The notes: generated from the letters alone by a model not told the origin. 23,346 nt of DNA from an uncultured Macromonas sp. (GCA_946481585.1 CAMLOF010000012.1:1-23346); one strand, 5' to 3'; counted from the first letter of the stretch, positions 8,132-15,834 are shown. Numbers and translations: made by a program.

Positions 8132-9331
8132 CGGGCGGGTCTTCCACCACAAGGTGGCCATGCCTGCCGCCAGCAACAGGCCAAAACCCACCATCAGCGG
8201 AACGATGGGCAGGCCGAGCGCCAGCAGCAGGGCATACACGGCCAGCATCACCAGGATGCTGAGGTTTTCGTTGAAGCCTTGCACGGCGATGGAGCGCCCG
8301 GGGCCGAGCAGGCGGTGCCCACGGTATTGCAGCAAGGCGTTCATGGGCACCACCAGCGCGCCACCCACGGCACCCGTGAGCAGCAACACCGGCAAGGCCC
8401 AGCCCCAGTGCGTGACCCAGGCTGCGGCAGGCACCAGCAGGCCCAGCAAAATGCCCCAGGGCAGCAACTTTGGGGCGCGGTGCAACGCCACGCGGTGCGC
8501 CACCACGGCGGCACCTGTGACCACACCCACGGCCACGGTTGCCTGCAGGTAGGCCGCGCGGTCCAGTGGCAGGCCGAGCACGTCGATGGCCCAGCGCAGC
8601 ACGGCAAACTGCATCACCGCACTGGCGCCCCAGAACAGCGTGGTCACGGCGAGCGACAGACCGCCCAGCGGATCGCGCCACAGCCGGGCGTTGCCTTCGC
8701 GAAAGTCGTGCAACAGGTGGGGCAGTGATATGTCGCGCCACCGCAGGCGTGGCGGCCGCCCTGGCGCACCCACGTTCAGCACACCAGCCAGCAGGTACAG
8801 GGCCAGCACCAGCCCCATGGCGCCACCCAGCCGGGTGGGCACCAGCAGGTCGTGCAGGGCGCTGGTAGAGGTGTCGAACGCGCCAGAGACCAGCCACCCA
8901 CCCAGACCCACGCCCAGCAGCACGGACAGCACCACGGTGACCTCCAGCCAACTGTTGGCAGCCACCAGGCGGTTGGGGGGTACCGTTTCGGTCACCAGGC
9001 CGTATTTGGCTGGTGCATAGGCCGAGGCGCCCAGCCCCACCAGGGCAAAGGCCAGCAGCGGGTGCACGCCCAGCAGCAAGGTGGCCGCACCGGCCAGCTT
9101 GACCGCGTTCATCCCGCCCATCAGCGCTTTTTTGCGCACGGCGTCGGCCCAGGTGCCGACCACTGGCGCCAGCAGCACGTAGGCCCAGGTGAAGGCGAAC
9201 TTCAACATGGGCGCCCACCAGGCCGCGTAACCTTGCTCGTGCAAAAAGGCCAGCGCAACGATGAGCAGGGCGTTGTCTGCCAGGCCCGAGAAGAACTGCG
9301 CGGTGATCAGCCAGTAAAAGCCTTGTGGCAT
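8120..9331 (-). CDS. lplT: Lysophospholipid transporter LplT (MFS)
   Basis: This 403-residue protein has about twelve hydrophobic segments and an LplT-type N-terminus (GFYWLITAQFFSGLADNALLIVALAFL), with a family-typical APAKYGLVTE segment and FNENLSILVM near the end. In E. coli LplT flips lysophospholipids from the outer to the inner leaflet of the inner membrane for re-acylation by Aas. Here no Aas acyltransferase domain is fused or adjacent. The gene starts 8 nt after the ugd stop, so the two form an operon. It converges on the glycosyltransferase with a 12-bp overlap. In this setting it may move lyso-lipids or new glyco- or ornithine lipids between leaflets; that role is inferred. Confidence 0.88.
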   Translation of the reverse strand: MPQGFYWLITAQFFSGLADNALLIVALAFLHEQGYAAWWAPMLKFAFTWAYVLLAPVVGTWADAVRKKALMGGMNAVKLAGAATLLLGVHPLLAFALVGLGASAYAPAKYGLVTETVPPNRLVAANSWLEVTVVLSVLLGVGLGGWLVSGAFDTSTSALHDLLVPTRLGGAMGLVLALYLLAGVLNVGAPGRPPRLRWRDISLPHLLHDFREGNARLWRDPLGGLSLAVTTLFWGASAVMQFAVLRWAIDVLGLPLDRAAYLQATVAVGVVTGAAVVAHRVALHRAPKLLPWGILLGLLVPAAAWVTHWGWALPVLLLTGAVGGALVVPMNALLQYRGHRLLGPGRSIAVQGFNENLSILVMLAVYALLLALGLPIVPLMVGFGLLLAAGMATLWWKTRPLHL

Positions 9332-9339
9332 GAAGTTGG

Positions 9340-10779
9340 TCAGAGGGCCAGGTGTATCGGCTCGCCTTGGGTGGGCAGGCTTGCCGTGGGCATGCCCAGC
9401 GCCGCACGGGCCAGGGCGTTGCGTCGGCCTATGCCTTGGTAAACAAAGCCCAACTCTTCCATCTGCTGCGGGTCATACAGGTTGCGGCCGTCCAGCACCA
9501 CAGGCTGGTGCATGCATGCACGCATGGCAGCAAAGTCGGGGTTTTGGAAGCACTTCCATTCGGTCAACACCAGCAGGGCATCCGCACCTACAAGCGCCTG
9601 CATGGGGGTTTCGGCAAAGTGCAGGCGGTCCGGTACGTTCACCATGTCACACAGGTCTGCGCCCAGGGTGCGCCGTGCCTCGTCCATGGCCACGGGGTCG
9701 TGCACGGCAAGCTCGGCGCCACGCGCCAGCAGCTCGCGGATGACGGTTCGGCTTGGAGCCTCGCGCATGTCGTTGGTGTTGGGCTTGAAAGCCAGCCCCC
9801 AGATGGCAAAGCGCCGCCCATGCAGATTGTTGCCGAAGCGTGCAAGCACATGCTGCACCAAACGCAGCTTCTGGGCCCGGTTGACGCTTTCCACCGCATC
9901 CACCACCTGCAGCTTCAAACCATGCTGGGCAGCGGTGTGCGCCAGGGCGCGCGTGTCCTTGGGGAAGCAACTGCCGCCGTAGCCCGTGCCCGCATAAAGG
10001 AAGCTGTGGCCAATGCGCTGGTCGGCTCCCACGCCGCGGCGCACCGCGTCAATGTCGGCTCCCACGCGGTCGGCCAGGTTGGCCATTTCGTTCATGAAAG
10101 AGATGCGCGTGGCCAGCATGGCGTTGGCCGCGTACTTGGTGAGTTCGGCGCTGGGCACGTCCATCCAGACGGTGCGTTCGTGGTGGCGATTGAAGGGAGC
10201 GTAAAGCCGTGTCATCAGCGTCCGGGCCTGTTCGCCCGAAGGGCCCTCTGGGATGCCCACCACGATGCGATCGGGCCGCATGAAATCGTCGATCGCGGCG
10301 CCTTCTTTCAGAAACTCCGGGTTGGACACCACGGCAAACGCCAGCGACGGCAAACCGCGCTTGCGCAGCTCGGCCTGAACTGCCGCGTGCACCTGAAGAC
10401 CCGTACCCACAGGCACGGTGGATTTGTTGACCACCACCTTGAAGCCGCGCATGTGCATGCCGATTTGCGTTGCCACGTCCAACACGTGCTGCAGGTCGGC
10501 AGAGCCGTCTTCCTGTGGCGGTGTGCCCACGGCAATGAAGATCACGTCGGCATGGGCTACGGCCTGCGGCATGGCCGTGGTGAAGGTCAGGCGCCCTGCC
10601 TGCAGGTTGCGTTGCACCAATTCGTCCAGACCGGGCTCGTAAATGGGTACGCCCCCGGCTTGCAGCAGGGCCACGCGCCCGTGGTCGTTGTCCACGCCCA
10701 CCACGTGGTTGCCCAGTTCGGCCAGACAAGCCGCCGTCACCAGCCCCACATAACCTGCACCCACCACGGTCACTTTCAT
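9340..10779 (-). CDS. ugd: UDP-glucose 6-dehydrogenase
   Basis: Ugd oxidises UDP-glucose to UDP-glucuronate with two NAD+. The product has 479 residues, a little longer than many bacterial Ugd proteins. It carries the NAD-binding motif [10 protein letters not shown] (residues 4-13), the substrate loop [13 protein letters not shown], and the catalytic [10 protein letters not shown] with Cys271. A C-terminal UDP-binding segment ends in DGRNLYDP. The ATG at 10779 is fixed by a strong Shine-Dalgarno sequence (AAAGGAG, 10788-10794) with 8-nt spacing; the open frame upstream runs through the promoter. It heads a two-gene operon with lplT and is divergent from olsB. Phased TGTCAC-type repeats precede it. 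No capsule genes are nearby, so UDP-glucuronate may serve lipid glycosylation. Confidence 0.95.
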   Translation of the reverse strand: MKVTVVGAGYVGLVTAACLAELGNHVVGVDNDHGRVALLQAGGVPIYEPGLDELVQRNLQAGRLTFTTAMPQAVAHADVIFIAVGTPPQEDGSADLQHVLDVATQIGMHMRGFKVVVNKSTVPVGTGLQVHAAVQAELRKRGLPSLAFAVVSNPEFLKEGAAIDDFMRPDRIVVGIPEGPSGEQARTLMTRLYAPFNRHHERTVWMDVPSAELTKYAANAMLATRISFMNEMANLADRVGADIDAVRRGVGADQRIGHSFLYAGTGYGGSCFPKDTRALAHTAAQHGLKLQVVDAVESVNRAQKLRLVQHVLARFGNNLHGRRFAIWGLAFKPNTNDMREAPSRTVIRELLARGAELAVHDPVAMDEARRTLGADLCDMVNVPDRLHFAETPMQALVGADALLVLTEWKCFQNPDFAAMRACMHQPVVLDGRNLYDPQQMEELGFVYQGIGRRNALARAALGMPTASLPTQGEPIHLAL

Positions 10780-10820
10780 GCTTGGTACTCCTTTGTGTCC
10801 ATGCATGCTGGGCCGCCGCT

Positions 10821-10859
10821 GTGACAGCGCGGTGGCGCTGCTGTGAACCTCTTGTGACA
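10821..10859 (-). promoter_or_regulatory. Four-unit Pho box array driving ugd-lplT
   Basis: Read on the minus strand, hexamers recur at exactly 11-bp intervals: TGTCAC (10859), GTTCAC (10848), CGCCAC (10837) and TGTCAC (10826). All share CAC at positions 4-6, and the outer two are identical. Ten nt beyond the last unit is CAGCAT (10810-10805), a weak -10, followed by a short leader and the ugd ribosome site. PhoB binds 11-bp direct repeats of this kind as dimers. Confidence 0.72.
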
Positions 10860-10875
10860 TTACCAGCCAGGCCGA

Positions 10876-10914
10876 TGTCACCGAAACGTCATGCACGAGC
10901 CATGGCTGTGTCAT
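10876..10914 (+). promoter_or_regulatory. Four-unit Pho box array driving olsB
   Basis: On the plus strand, hexamers recur at exactly 11-bp intervals: TGTCAC (10876), CGTCAT (10887), AGCCAT (10898) and TGTCAT (10909). Ten nt after the last unit lies AAGAAT (10925-10930), a 4/6 match to the sigma-70 -10. There is no good -35, as expected of PhoB-activated promoters. The array begins 16 bp from the oppositely oriented ugd array. Confidence 0.72.
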
Positions 10915-10971
10915 GCAGGTTTCCAAGAATCGGAGGCAAGCCAAGCGGCGCATGAACCCAAGGAGTGCACG

Positions 10972-11820
10972 ATGAAAGAACTGCCCACCCCAACGCTGAA
11001 CCTTTCCCCCCTGTCTTTGCCCAGGGGGTCACTTCATCCGGGGCAACTGGCGCCGCAACCGGTGGATGCCCGGCCTGCGGGCAGTGGGATCGAAGTGGCG
11101 TGGGCACGCCATCTGGACGAAGTTCGCGAAGCGCAGAAGCTGAGGTACGACGTGTTTGCCGGGGAGATGGGCGCACGCCTGCCCAAGACCGTGCCCGGCC
11201 ACGACGTTGACCTGTTTGACGACTACTGCGAACACCTGCTGGTGCGCGATGCCGCAACCCGCCAAGTGGTGGGCACCTACCGAGTGCTCACCCCCGCGCA
11301 GGCCAAGCGTGTGGGCGGTTTCTACAGCGACACCGAGTTCGACCTGACCCGCCTGCGCTTCCTGCGCAACAACATGGTGGAACTGGGCCGCAGCTGCGTG
11401 CACCCGGAACACCGCCACGGCGGCGTCATCATGGCGTTGTGGGGCGCGTTGGCCGAATTCATGGTGCGCAACCAGCTGGACACCATGATCGGCTGCGCCA
11501 GCATCCCCATGCAGCACGAAGGCCCGCACGGCATGGTGGGCGGCGGTCACGCAGCTGCCAGCATCTGGCGCCAAGTGCGCGAAAAGCACATGGCCTCCAT
11601 CGAATACCACGTGCGCCCGCGCCTGCCGTTGCCGGTTGACGAGCTGGACGATTCCCTGCAAGTGGAGCCGCCAGCGCTCATCAAGGGCTACCTGCGCCTG
11701 GGCGCCAAGGTGCTGGGGGCGCCCGCCTGGGACCCGGACTTCAACGCAGCCGACCTGCCCATGCTGATGCGCCTGGCAGACATGCCACCGCGTTACCGCA
11801 AGCACTTTCTGGGGATGTGA
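10972..11820 (+). CDS. olsB: Ornithine lipid synthesis N-acyltransferase OlsB-like (L-ornithine N-alpha-acyltransferase)
   Basis: OlsB transfers a 3-hydroxyacyl chain from acyl carrier protein to ornithine, giving lyso-ornithine lipid, a phosphorus-free membrane lipid precursor. The 282-residue product shows the family pattern in order: [61 protein letters not shown] and [14 protein letters not shown]. The ATG at 10972 has an ideal ribosome site (AAGGAG, 10960-10965, 6-nt spacing). An upstream in-frame start at 10891 lies inside the Pho-box-like array and is rejected. The stop overlaps the next gene's start. The OlsA acyltransferase that completes ornithine lipid is not in the window. A related N-acyl amino acid synthase is the main alternative. 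Confidence 0.88.
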   Translation: MKELPTPTLNLSPLSLPRGSLHPGQLAPQPVDARPAGSGIEVAWARHLDEVREAQKLRYDVFAGEMGARLPKTVPGHDVDLFDDYCEHLLVRDAATRQVVGTYRVLTPAQAKRVGGFYSDTEFDLTRLRFLRNNMVELGRSCVHPEHRHGGVIMALWGALAEFMVRNQLDTMIGCASIPMQHEGPHGMVGGGHAAASIWRQVREKHMASIEYHVRPRLPLPVDELDDSLQVEPPALIKGYLRLGAKVLGAPAWDPDFNAADLPMLMRLADMPPRYRKHFLGM

Positions 11821-12713
11821 TGCGCATGCCGTTGGCACCCGATGGCCGCATGGCCGCCGATCTGGCGGGCGATGCCGATGCCGACCTGGACGACGATGAC
11901 ATTCCCGACAAGGGCAGGGAGCGCCTGCGCACGGTGTTCATCTCCGACGTGCACCTGGGCACGCCCGGGTGCCAGGCCAAGGCCCTGTTGTCTTTCCTGA
12001 AGGCGCACCCCAGCGACAGGCTTTACCTCGTAGGCGACATCATCGACGGCTGGCAGCTGCGCCGCCGCTGGTTCTGGCCCCAGAGCCACAACGATGTCGT
12101 GCAGAAAATCCTGCGCCGTGCGCGCAAGGGCTGCAAGGTCATCTTCGTGCCGGGTAATCACGACGAATTTGCCCGCCACTTCATCGGCCACAAGTTCGGT
12201 GGGGTGGACGTGGTGGACGAGGCCGTGCACACCACGGCAGATGGACGGCGCCTGTGGGTCATCCATGGTGACCATTTCGACGGCGTGATCCAGTACGCCA
12301 AATGGCTGGCCTACCTGGGTGACAACCTTTACGAGTTGACGCTGCGGCTAAACACACACCTCAATTCGCTTCGGGCGCGCCTGAGGCTGCCATATTGGTC
12401 GCTGTCCCAATACCTCAAGCACCGGGTCAAGTCGGCGCTCAACTACGTGCTGCAGTTTGAAGGTGCGGTGGCAGCCGAAGCGCGCAAGCGTGGGCTGGAC
12501 GGGGTGGTTTGCGGGCACATTCACCGTGCCGAAATGCGCACCATCGACGGCACGCTCTACTGCAACGACGGCGATTGGGTGGAAAGCCTGACCGCCCTGG
12601 TGGAGCACCGGGATGGCCGTCTTGAAGTGCTCCATTGGCCGCATGAGTCCCGTTCGGAGGCGCATGTGACAGCCGGTCACGGGCATGTCACACAAATTTC
12701 ATCTGGCTGCTGA
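11820..12713 (+). CDS. plcP: Calcineurin-like metallophosphoesterase, probable phospholipase C PlcP
   Basis: The 297-residue protein has the five metallophosphoesterase blocks: SDVHLG (D43, H45), GDIIDGW, GNHDE, IHGDHFD and GHIHRAE. These bind a two-metal centre. Annotation pipelines often call this family UDP-2,3-diacylglucosamine diphosphatase. The fuller pattern (FWPQSHNDVVQKILRRARKG, YWSLSQYLKHRVKSALN, NDGDWVESLTALVEH) fits PlcP of Sinorhizobium, which cleaves phospholipids to diacylglycerol and phospho-head group under phosphate starvation. The start ATG at 11820 shares one base with the olsB stop (TGATG), implying translational coupling; GTG 11817 is an alternative. An acidic N-terminal tail precedes the domain. 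The 3' end carries the ppk Pho-box-like repeats. The substrate is inferred from family and context. Confidence 0.85.
   Translation: MRMPLAPDGRMAADLAGDADADLDDDDIPDKGRERLRTVFISDVHLGTPGCQAKALLSFLKAHPSDRLYLVGDIIDGWQLRRRWFWPQSHNDVVQKILRRARKGCKVIFVPGNHDEFARHFIGHKFGGVDVVDEAVHTTADGRRLWVIHGDHFDGVIQYAKWLAYLGDNLYELTLRLNTHLNSLRARLRLPYWSLSQYLKHRVKSALNYVLQFEGAVAAEARKRGLDGVVCGHIHRAEMRTIDGTLYCNDGDWVESLTALVEHRDGRLEVLHWPHESRSEAHVTAGHGHVTQISSGC
12675..12702 (+). promoter_or_regulatory. Three-unit Pho box for ppk, embedded in the plcP 3' end
   Basis: GGTCAC (12675), TGTCAC (12686) and TTTCAT (12697) lie in exact 11-bp register inside the last codons of the plcP-like gene. Ten nt after the third unit is AATAAT (12713-12718), a 5/6 match to the -10 element that begins at the last base of the plcP stop codon. 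The geometry is the same as at olsB. Confidence 0.7.
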
Positions 12714-12760
12714 ATAATGTTGAAAACATACCCATAAGAAACACTGCTTTCCGGCCCCAC

Positions 12761-14833
12761 ATGAGTGTCAATTCCTTCAACGCAAAGCCTGCGTTCCTTG
12801 ACCGCGATCAAAGCATCCTGGCCTTCAACGAGCGGGTGCTGGACTGGGCGAGGAGGCCCGAGGTGCCGCTGCTGGAGCGGCTGCGCTACCTGGCCATCGT
12901 GTCGTCCAACCTGGACGAATTCTTTGAGGTGCGCTTTGCTCCCCACCTGAGCGCCAAGCTCACCAACGAGCAGCGCGGCCCCATCACGGCGCAGACCTTT
13001 GCCGATGTGTCCGCCAAGGTGCATGAACTGGTGGCACAGCAGTACGCCATCTACAACGACGAATTGATGCCGCTGATGGAAAAGCGCGGCATCAAGATCC
13101 TCACGCACAGCGAACGCAACGCCCGCCAGCGCCGCTGGGTGAAGGAATACTTCATGCAAGAGGTGCAGCCGCTGCTGCTGCCCATTGGCCTGGACCCTTC
13201 CCACCCGTTTCCGCAGGTGGCCAACAAGTCGCTCAACTTCATCGTTCGCCTCAGCGGCCGCGACGCGTTTGGGCGCGAGAACGAGGTGGCCATCGTCAAG
13301 GTGCCGCGTGCGTTGCCGCGTTTCGCGCGCATTCCTGGCGTCAAGGGTTCCAAGCAGATCCACTTTGCGTCCATTTCCAGCATCATCCGTTCGCACCTGA
13401 ACGACCTGTTCCCCGGGCGCACGGTGACGGAGTTCTCGCAGTTCCGCGTGACCCGCCATTCCGATCTGGCGGTGGACGAGGAAGAGGTGAAGAACCTGCG
13501 CACGGCGCTGCGGCTGGGATTGCAGCAGCGCCACTACGGGCAGGCGCTGCGGCTGGAGGTGTCTGCCGGTTCTTCCGAGTTCCTGTCGGACTTCCTGCTC
13601 CAGCAGTTCGGCCTGCCGCCTGAGTCGCTGTACCGCGTGGCTGGCCCGGTGAATCTGGTGCGCCTGAACCAGCTCATCGACATGGTTGACGCACCGGCTC
13701 TCAGGTTCGAGCGTTACCAGCCAGGCTGGCCGACGCAGCTCACTCCGGGGCAGTCCTTCTTCGAGCGGCTCAAGCAGGGCGACGTTCTCATCCACCAACC
13801 CTACGAAAACTTCGATGCCGTGCTGGCCTTCCTGCGTGAATCGGTGGAAGACCCAGACGTCTTGGCCATCAAGCAGACCATCTACCGCACAGGCTCCAAG
13901 GGCGAGATGGCCGACCTTTTGCGCGAGGCCGTGCGCCGAGGCAAGGAAGTGACGGCGGTGGTGGAGTTGAAGGCCCGCTTCGATGAAGAAGCCAACATCA
14001 ACCACGCCGAGCAACTGGAGTCCGTGGGTGCGCAGGTGGTGTATGGCATCGTCGGCTTGAAGACGCACGCCAAGATGTTGCTGGTCACCCGGCGCGAGGG
14101 GGGCAAGATCCGCCGCTACGCGCATGTGTCCACCGGCAACTACAACCCAGGCACGGCCAAGCTCTACACCGACGTGAGCTACCTCACGGCCGACGACGCG
14201 CTCACTGCCGACCTGGAGCAGGTGTTCCTGCACCTGGCCAGCCAGAACCGTCTGCCCAAGCTCAACAAGGCCATGATTGCGCCTTTCCACCTGCACAAGG
14301 GCATGCTGGATCGCATTGACGCTGCCGTGGCTGCGGCACGCAAGGGCCAGGAGGCACACATCATTCTCAAGATGAATGCCTTGACAGACGAGCCGCTGGC
14401 GCGCGCCCTGGCACTGGCTTCACAGCAGGGTGTGCAGATCGATGTGATCGTTCGCGGGGCCTGCATCCTGCCTGCAGGTGTTCCCGGATATACCGACAAC
14501 GTGCGCATCCGCTCCATCATCGGGCGGTTGCTGGAACACTCCAGGGTGTTCTACTTCAAGCGCGGTGAGCAGGAAGAGCTGTGGCTTTCCAGCGCCGACT
14601 GGATGAACCGCAACATGCTGAGGCGCGTTGAACTGGCATGGCCCGTTACCGACCCGGCGCTGCGTCAGCGACTGATGGAAGAGTGCATTCACCAGTACCT
14701 GCAGGACACGCGCGACGCCTGGCTCTTGCAGCCAGACGGCACGTATGTTCGCGCAGCCCAGGCACAGGGCAAGCAGCGCCTGGTGCATTCGGCACAGTCG
14801 GCGTTGATGGCGCGCTACGGCAGCAAGGGATGA
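12761..14833 (+). CDS. ppk: Polyphosphate kinase 1
   Basis: Ppk1 reversibly transfers the gamma-phosphate of ATP to polyphosphate. The 690 residues match the family (688 in E. coli). The N-terminal domain is recognisable from DRDQSILAFNERVLDWA and SSNLDEFFEVR. The catalytic C-terminal domains carry H436 (KTHAKMLL) and H455 (YAHVSTGNYN). These are one residue offset from E. coli H435 and H454, the latter within the HxxTGNYN motif. A second phospholipase-D-like motif region ends in SSADWMNRNMLRRVE. The ATG at 12761 has no visible ribosome site but gives the expected N-terminus. It has its own phased repeat array upstream, and sixA overlaps its end, so the two should be co-transcribed. Confidence 0.97.
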   Translation: MSVNSFNAKPAFLDRDQSILAFNERVLDWARRPEVPLLERLRYLAIVSSNLDEFFEVRFAPHLSAKLTNEQRGPITAQTFADVSAKVHELVAQQYAIYNDELMPLMEKRGIKILTHSERNARQRRWVKEYFMQEVQPLLLPIGLDPSHPFPQVANKSLNFIVRLSGRDAFGRENEVAIVKVPRALPRFARIPGVKGSKQIHFASISSIIRSHLNDLFPGRTVTEFSQFRVTRHSDLAVDEEEVKNLRTALRLGLQQRHYGQALRLEVSAGSSEFLSDFLLQQFGLPPESLYRVAGPVNLVRLNQLIDMVDAPALRFERYQPGWPTQLTPGQSFFERLKQGDVLIHQPYENFDAVLAFLRESVEDPDVLAIKQTIYRTGSKGEMADLLREAVRRGKEVTAVVELKARFDEEANINHAEQLESVGAQVVYGIVGLKTHAKMLLVTRREGGKIRRYAHVSTGNYNPGTAKLYTDVSYLTADDALTADLEQVFLHLASQNRLPKLNKAMIAPFHLHKGMLDRIDAAVAAARKGQEAHIILKMNALTDEPLARALALASQQGVQIDVIVRGACILPAGVPGYTDNVRIRSIIGRLLEHSRVFYFKRGEQEELWLSSADWMNRNMLRRVELAWPVTDPALRQRLMEECIHQYLQDTRDAWLLQPDGTYVRAAQAQGKQRLVHSAQSALMARYGSKG

Positions 14834-14835
14834 CG

Positions 14836-15309
14836 ATGGACCTGATTCTGTGGCGCCACGCCGAGGCCGAGGACCTGGAAGAAACGGACGAGGGCGGTGG
14901 CGGTGATCTGTCTCGCCGACTTACCGCCAAAGGCGAAAAGCAGGCCGCACGCATGGCAGCATGGCTCGACAGGCAGCTTCCCGACGGGGTACGCATTTGG
15001 TGCAGCCCCGCCGTGCGCACCGAGCAGACCGTGATTGCGCTGGGGCGAAAGTACCGTGTGCGCAACGAGTTGCGGCCCGATGCCACCCCTGAAGAACTGC
15101 TGGAAGCTGTGCAGTGGCCGGACGCCCGTCAGCCCGTTCTGGTGGTTGGCCACCAGCCCACGCTGGGGCGTGTGGTGGCGCGGCTGTTGGGCTTGAAGGA
15201 GGAGGATTGCTCCATCCGCAAGGGCGCCGTCTGGTGGCTGCGCCAGCGTGAAAAGTACGGGCGCGTGCAGACGGTCATCCTCACGGTCCAGACGCCGGAA
15301 CTGCTCTGA
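14836..15309 (+). CDS. sixA: Phosphohistidine phosphatase SixA-like (histidine phosphatase family)
   Basis: This is a small histidine-phosphatase-superfamily enzyme of 157 residues. The RHAEAED motif places the catalytic H8 close to the N-terminus. VGHQPTLGRVVARLL holds the second active-site histidine. The family dephosphorylates phosphohistidine on phosphotransfer proteins; in E. coli the target is the nitrogen-PTS protein NPr. I chose ATG 14836, which has AAGGGA 5 nt upstream. ATG 14830, which overlaps the ppk stop, is possible but would have the ribosome site too close. The start lies directly after the ppk stop, so translation is probably coupled. The physiological partner here is not visible. 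Confidence 0.9.
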   Translation: MDLILWRHAEAEDLEETDEGGGGDLSRRLTAKGEKQAARMAAWLDRQLPDGVRIWCSPAVRTEQTVIALGRKYRVRNELRPDATPEELLEAVQWPDARQPVLVVGHQPTLGRVVARLLGLKEEDCSIRKGAVWWLRQREKYGRVQTVILTVQTPELL

Positions 15310-15336
15310 CCGCCTTGCCGCTGGCGCGGCGCTGGT

Positions 15337-15768
15337 TCAGGCCGAGGCGCGCTTGGCTGCTGTCTTGCGCACAGGGGCCTTCTTGGCCGCAGGCGCTGGG
15401 GCAGCTTTTTTGGCGGGCGTGGTTTTCACGGCCTTTTTGGCAGTTGCAGGTGCAGCCTTGGGCGCGGGCACAGGCGCCACGGTTGCCTGGGCAGCCTTGT
15501 CGTCCTTGGTGCTCGGGCGGCCCGTCTTGAGCGTGGGCACGGCAGACAGGGCCGTCTTGTAAGCCGCATCGCTCATGGTGGAAAGCGCCATCAAACCAGC
15601 GCGCAGCAACTCGCTTTTCTTGGCTGCCAGCCCCAATTGCAGGGCACGGGTCTTCAACGCGTCCAGTGCGGCGTATTCATTTTTGGGAATGGTGAAGCTG
15701 TCGCGGACCAGCTTGGTCTTGACGTCTTTGTCGGCGGATGCTGGTTTTGTCTTCTTGGCGCTGCTCAC
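15337..15768 (-). CDS. Small basic protein: ribbon-helix-helix-like N-terminus plus histone H1-like tail
   Basis: The 143-residue product has two parts. Residues about 20-75 (VRDSFTIPKNEYAALDALK, AAKKSELLRAGLMAL) look like a strand followed by two helices, as in ribbon-helix-helix DNA-binding proteins. Residues about 90-143 are a low-complexity Lys/Ala/Pro tail with repeated KKA, APA and KKAP units, like bacterial H1-type proteins. It probably binds DNA as a nucleoid-associated protein or regulator. The start is GTG at 15768, fixed by a strong AAGGAG (15775-15780) at 6-nt spacing. A strong-looking promoter precedes it. It converges on sixA with a 27-bp gap. No specific family name is assigned. 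Confidence 0.82.
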   Translation of the reverse strand: MSSAKKTKPASADKDVKTKLVRDSFTIPKNEYAALDALKTRALQLGLAAKKSELLRAGLMALSTMSDAAYKTALSAVPTLKTGRPSTKDDKAAQATVAPVPAPKAAPATAKKAVKTTPAKKAAPAPAAKKAPVRKTAAKRASA

Positions 15769-15787
15769 AAGATTCTCCTTGAAATGG

Positions 15788-15826
15788 TTTATACAGTTTA
15801 TACCATTTCAAGGATGCAAGTTTCAA
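15788..15826 (-). promoter_or_regulatory. Promoter of the RHH/H1-like gene with possible operator
   Basis: On the minus strand TTGAAA (15826-15821) and TATAAA (15802-15797) are 18 nt apart, a good sigma-70 promoter. A second TATAAA lies 9 bp downstream (15793-15788), so TATAAAC is a tandem direct repeat. The segment is also flanked by the inverted repeat GAAATGGT (15781-15788) and ACCATTTC (15802-15809). A ribbon-helix-helix protein binding these repeats would give autoregulation, but that is a guess. Confidence 0.6.
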
Positions 15827-15834
15827 CGCCAATT

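Noticed and set aside
7866..9407. 513-residue minus-strand frame overlapping lplT
   Set aside because: It runs in a different frame from lplT, which has a clear transporter pattern. Its composition is Arg/Ala/Gly-rich shadow.
11820..12713. LpxH (UDP-2,3-diacylglucosamine diphosphatase) as the function of the metallophosphoesterase
   Set aside because: It shares the superfamily motifs, but the longer central pattern and the olsB and Pho-type context fit PlcP better. I keep LpxH-like only as an alternative.
12677..14359. 560-residue minus-strand open frame opposite ppk
   Set aside because: It mirrors the ppk codons, has no recognisable motif, and covers the ppk catalytic region.
15317..15330. 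GCCGC/GCGGC hairpin between sixA and the H1-like gene as a terminator
   Set aside because: The stem is only 5 bp and no T-run follows on either strand.
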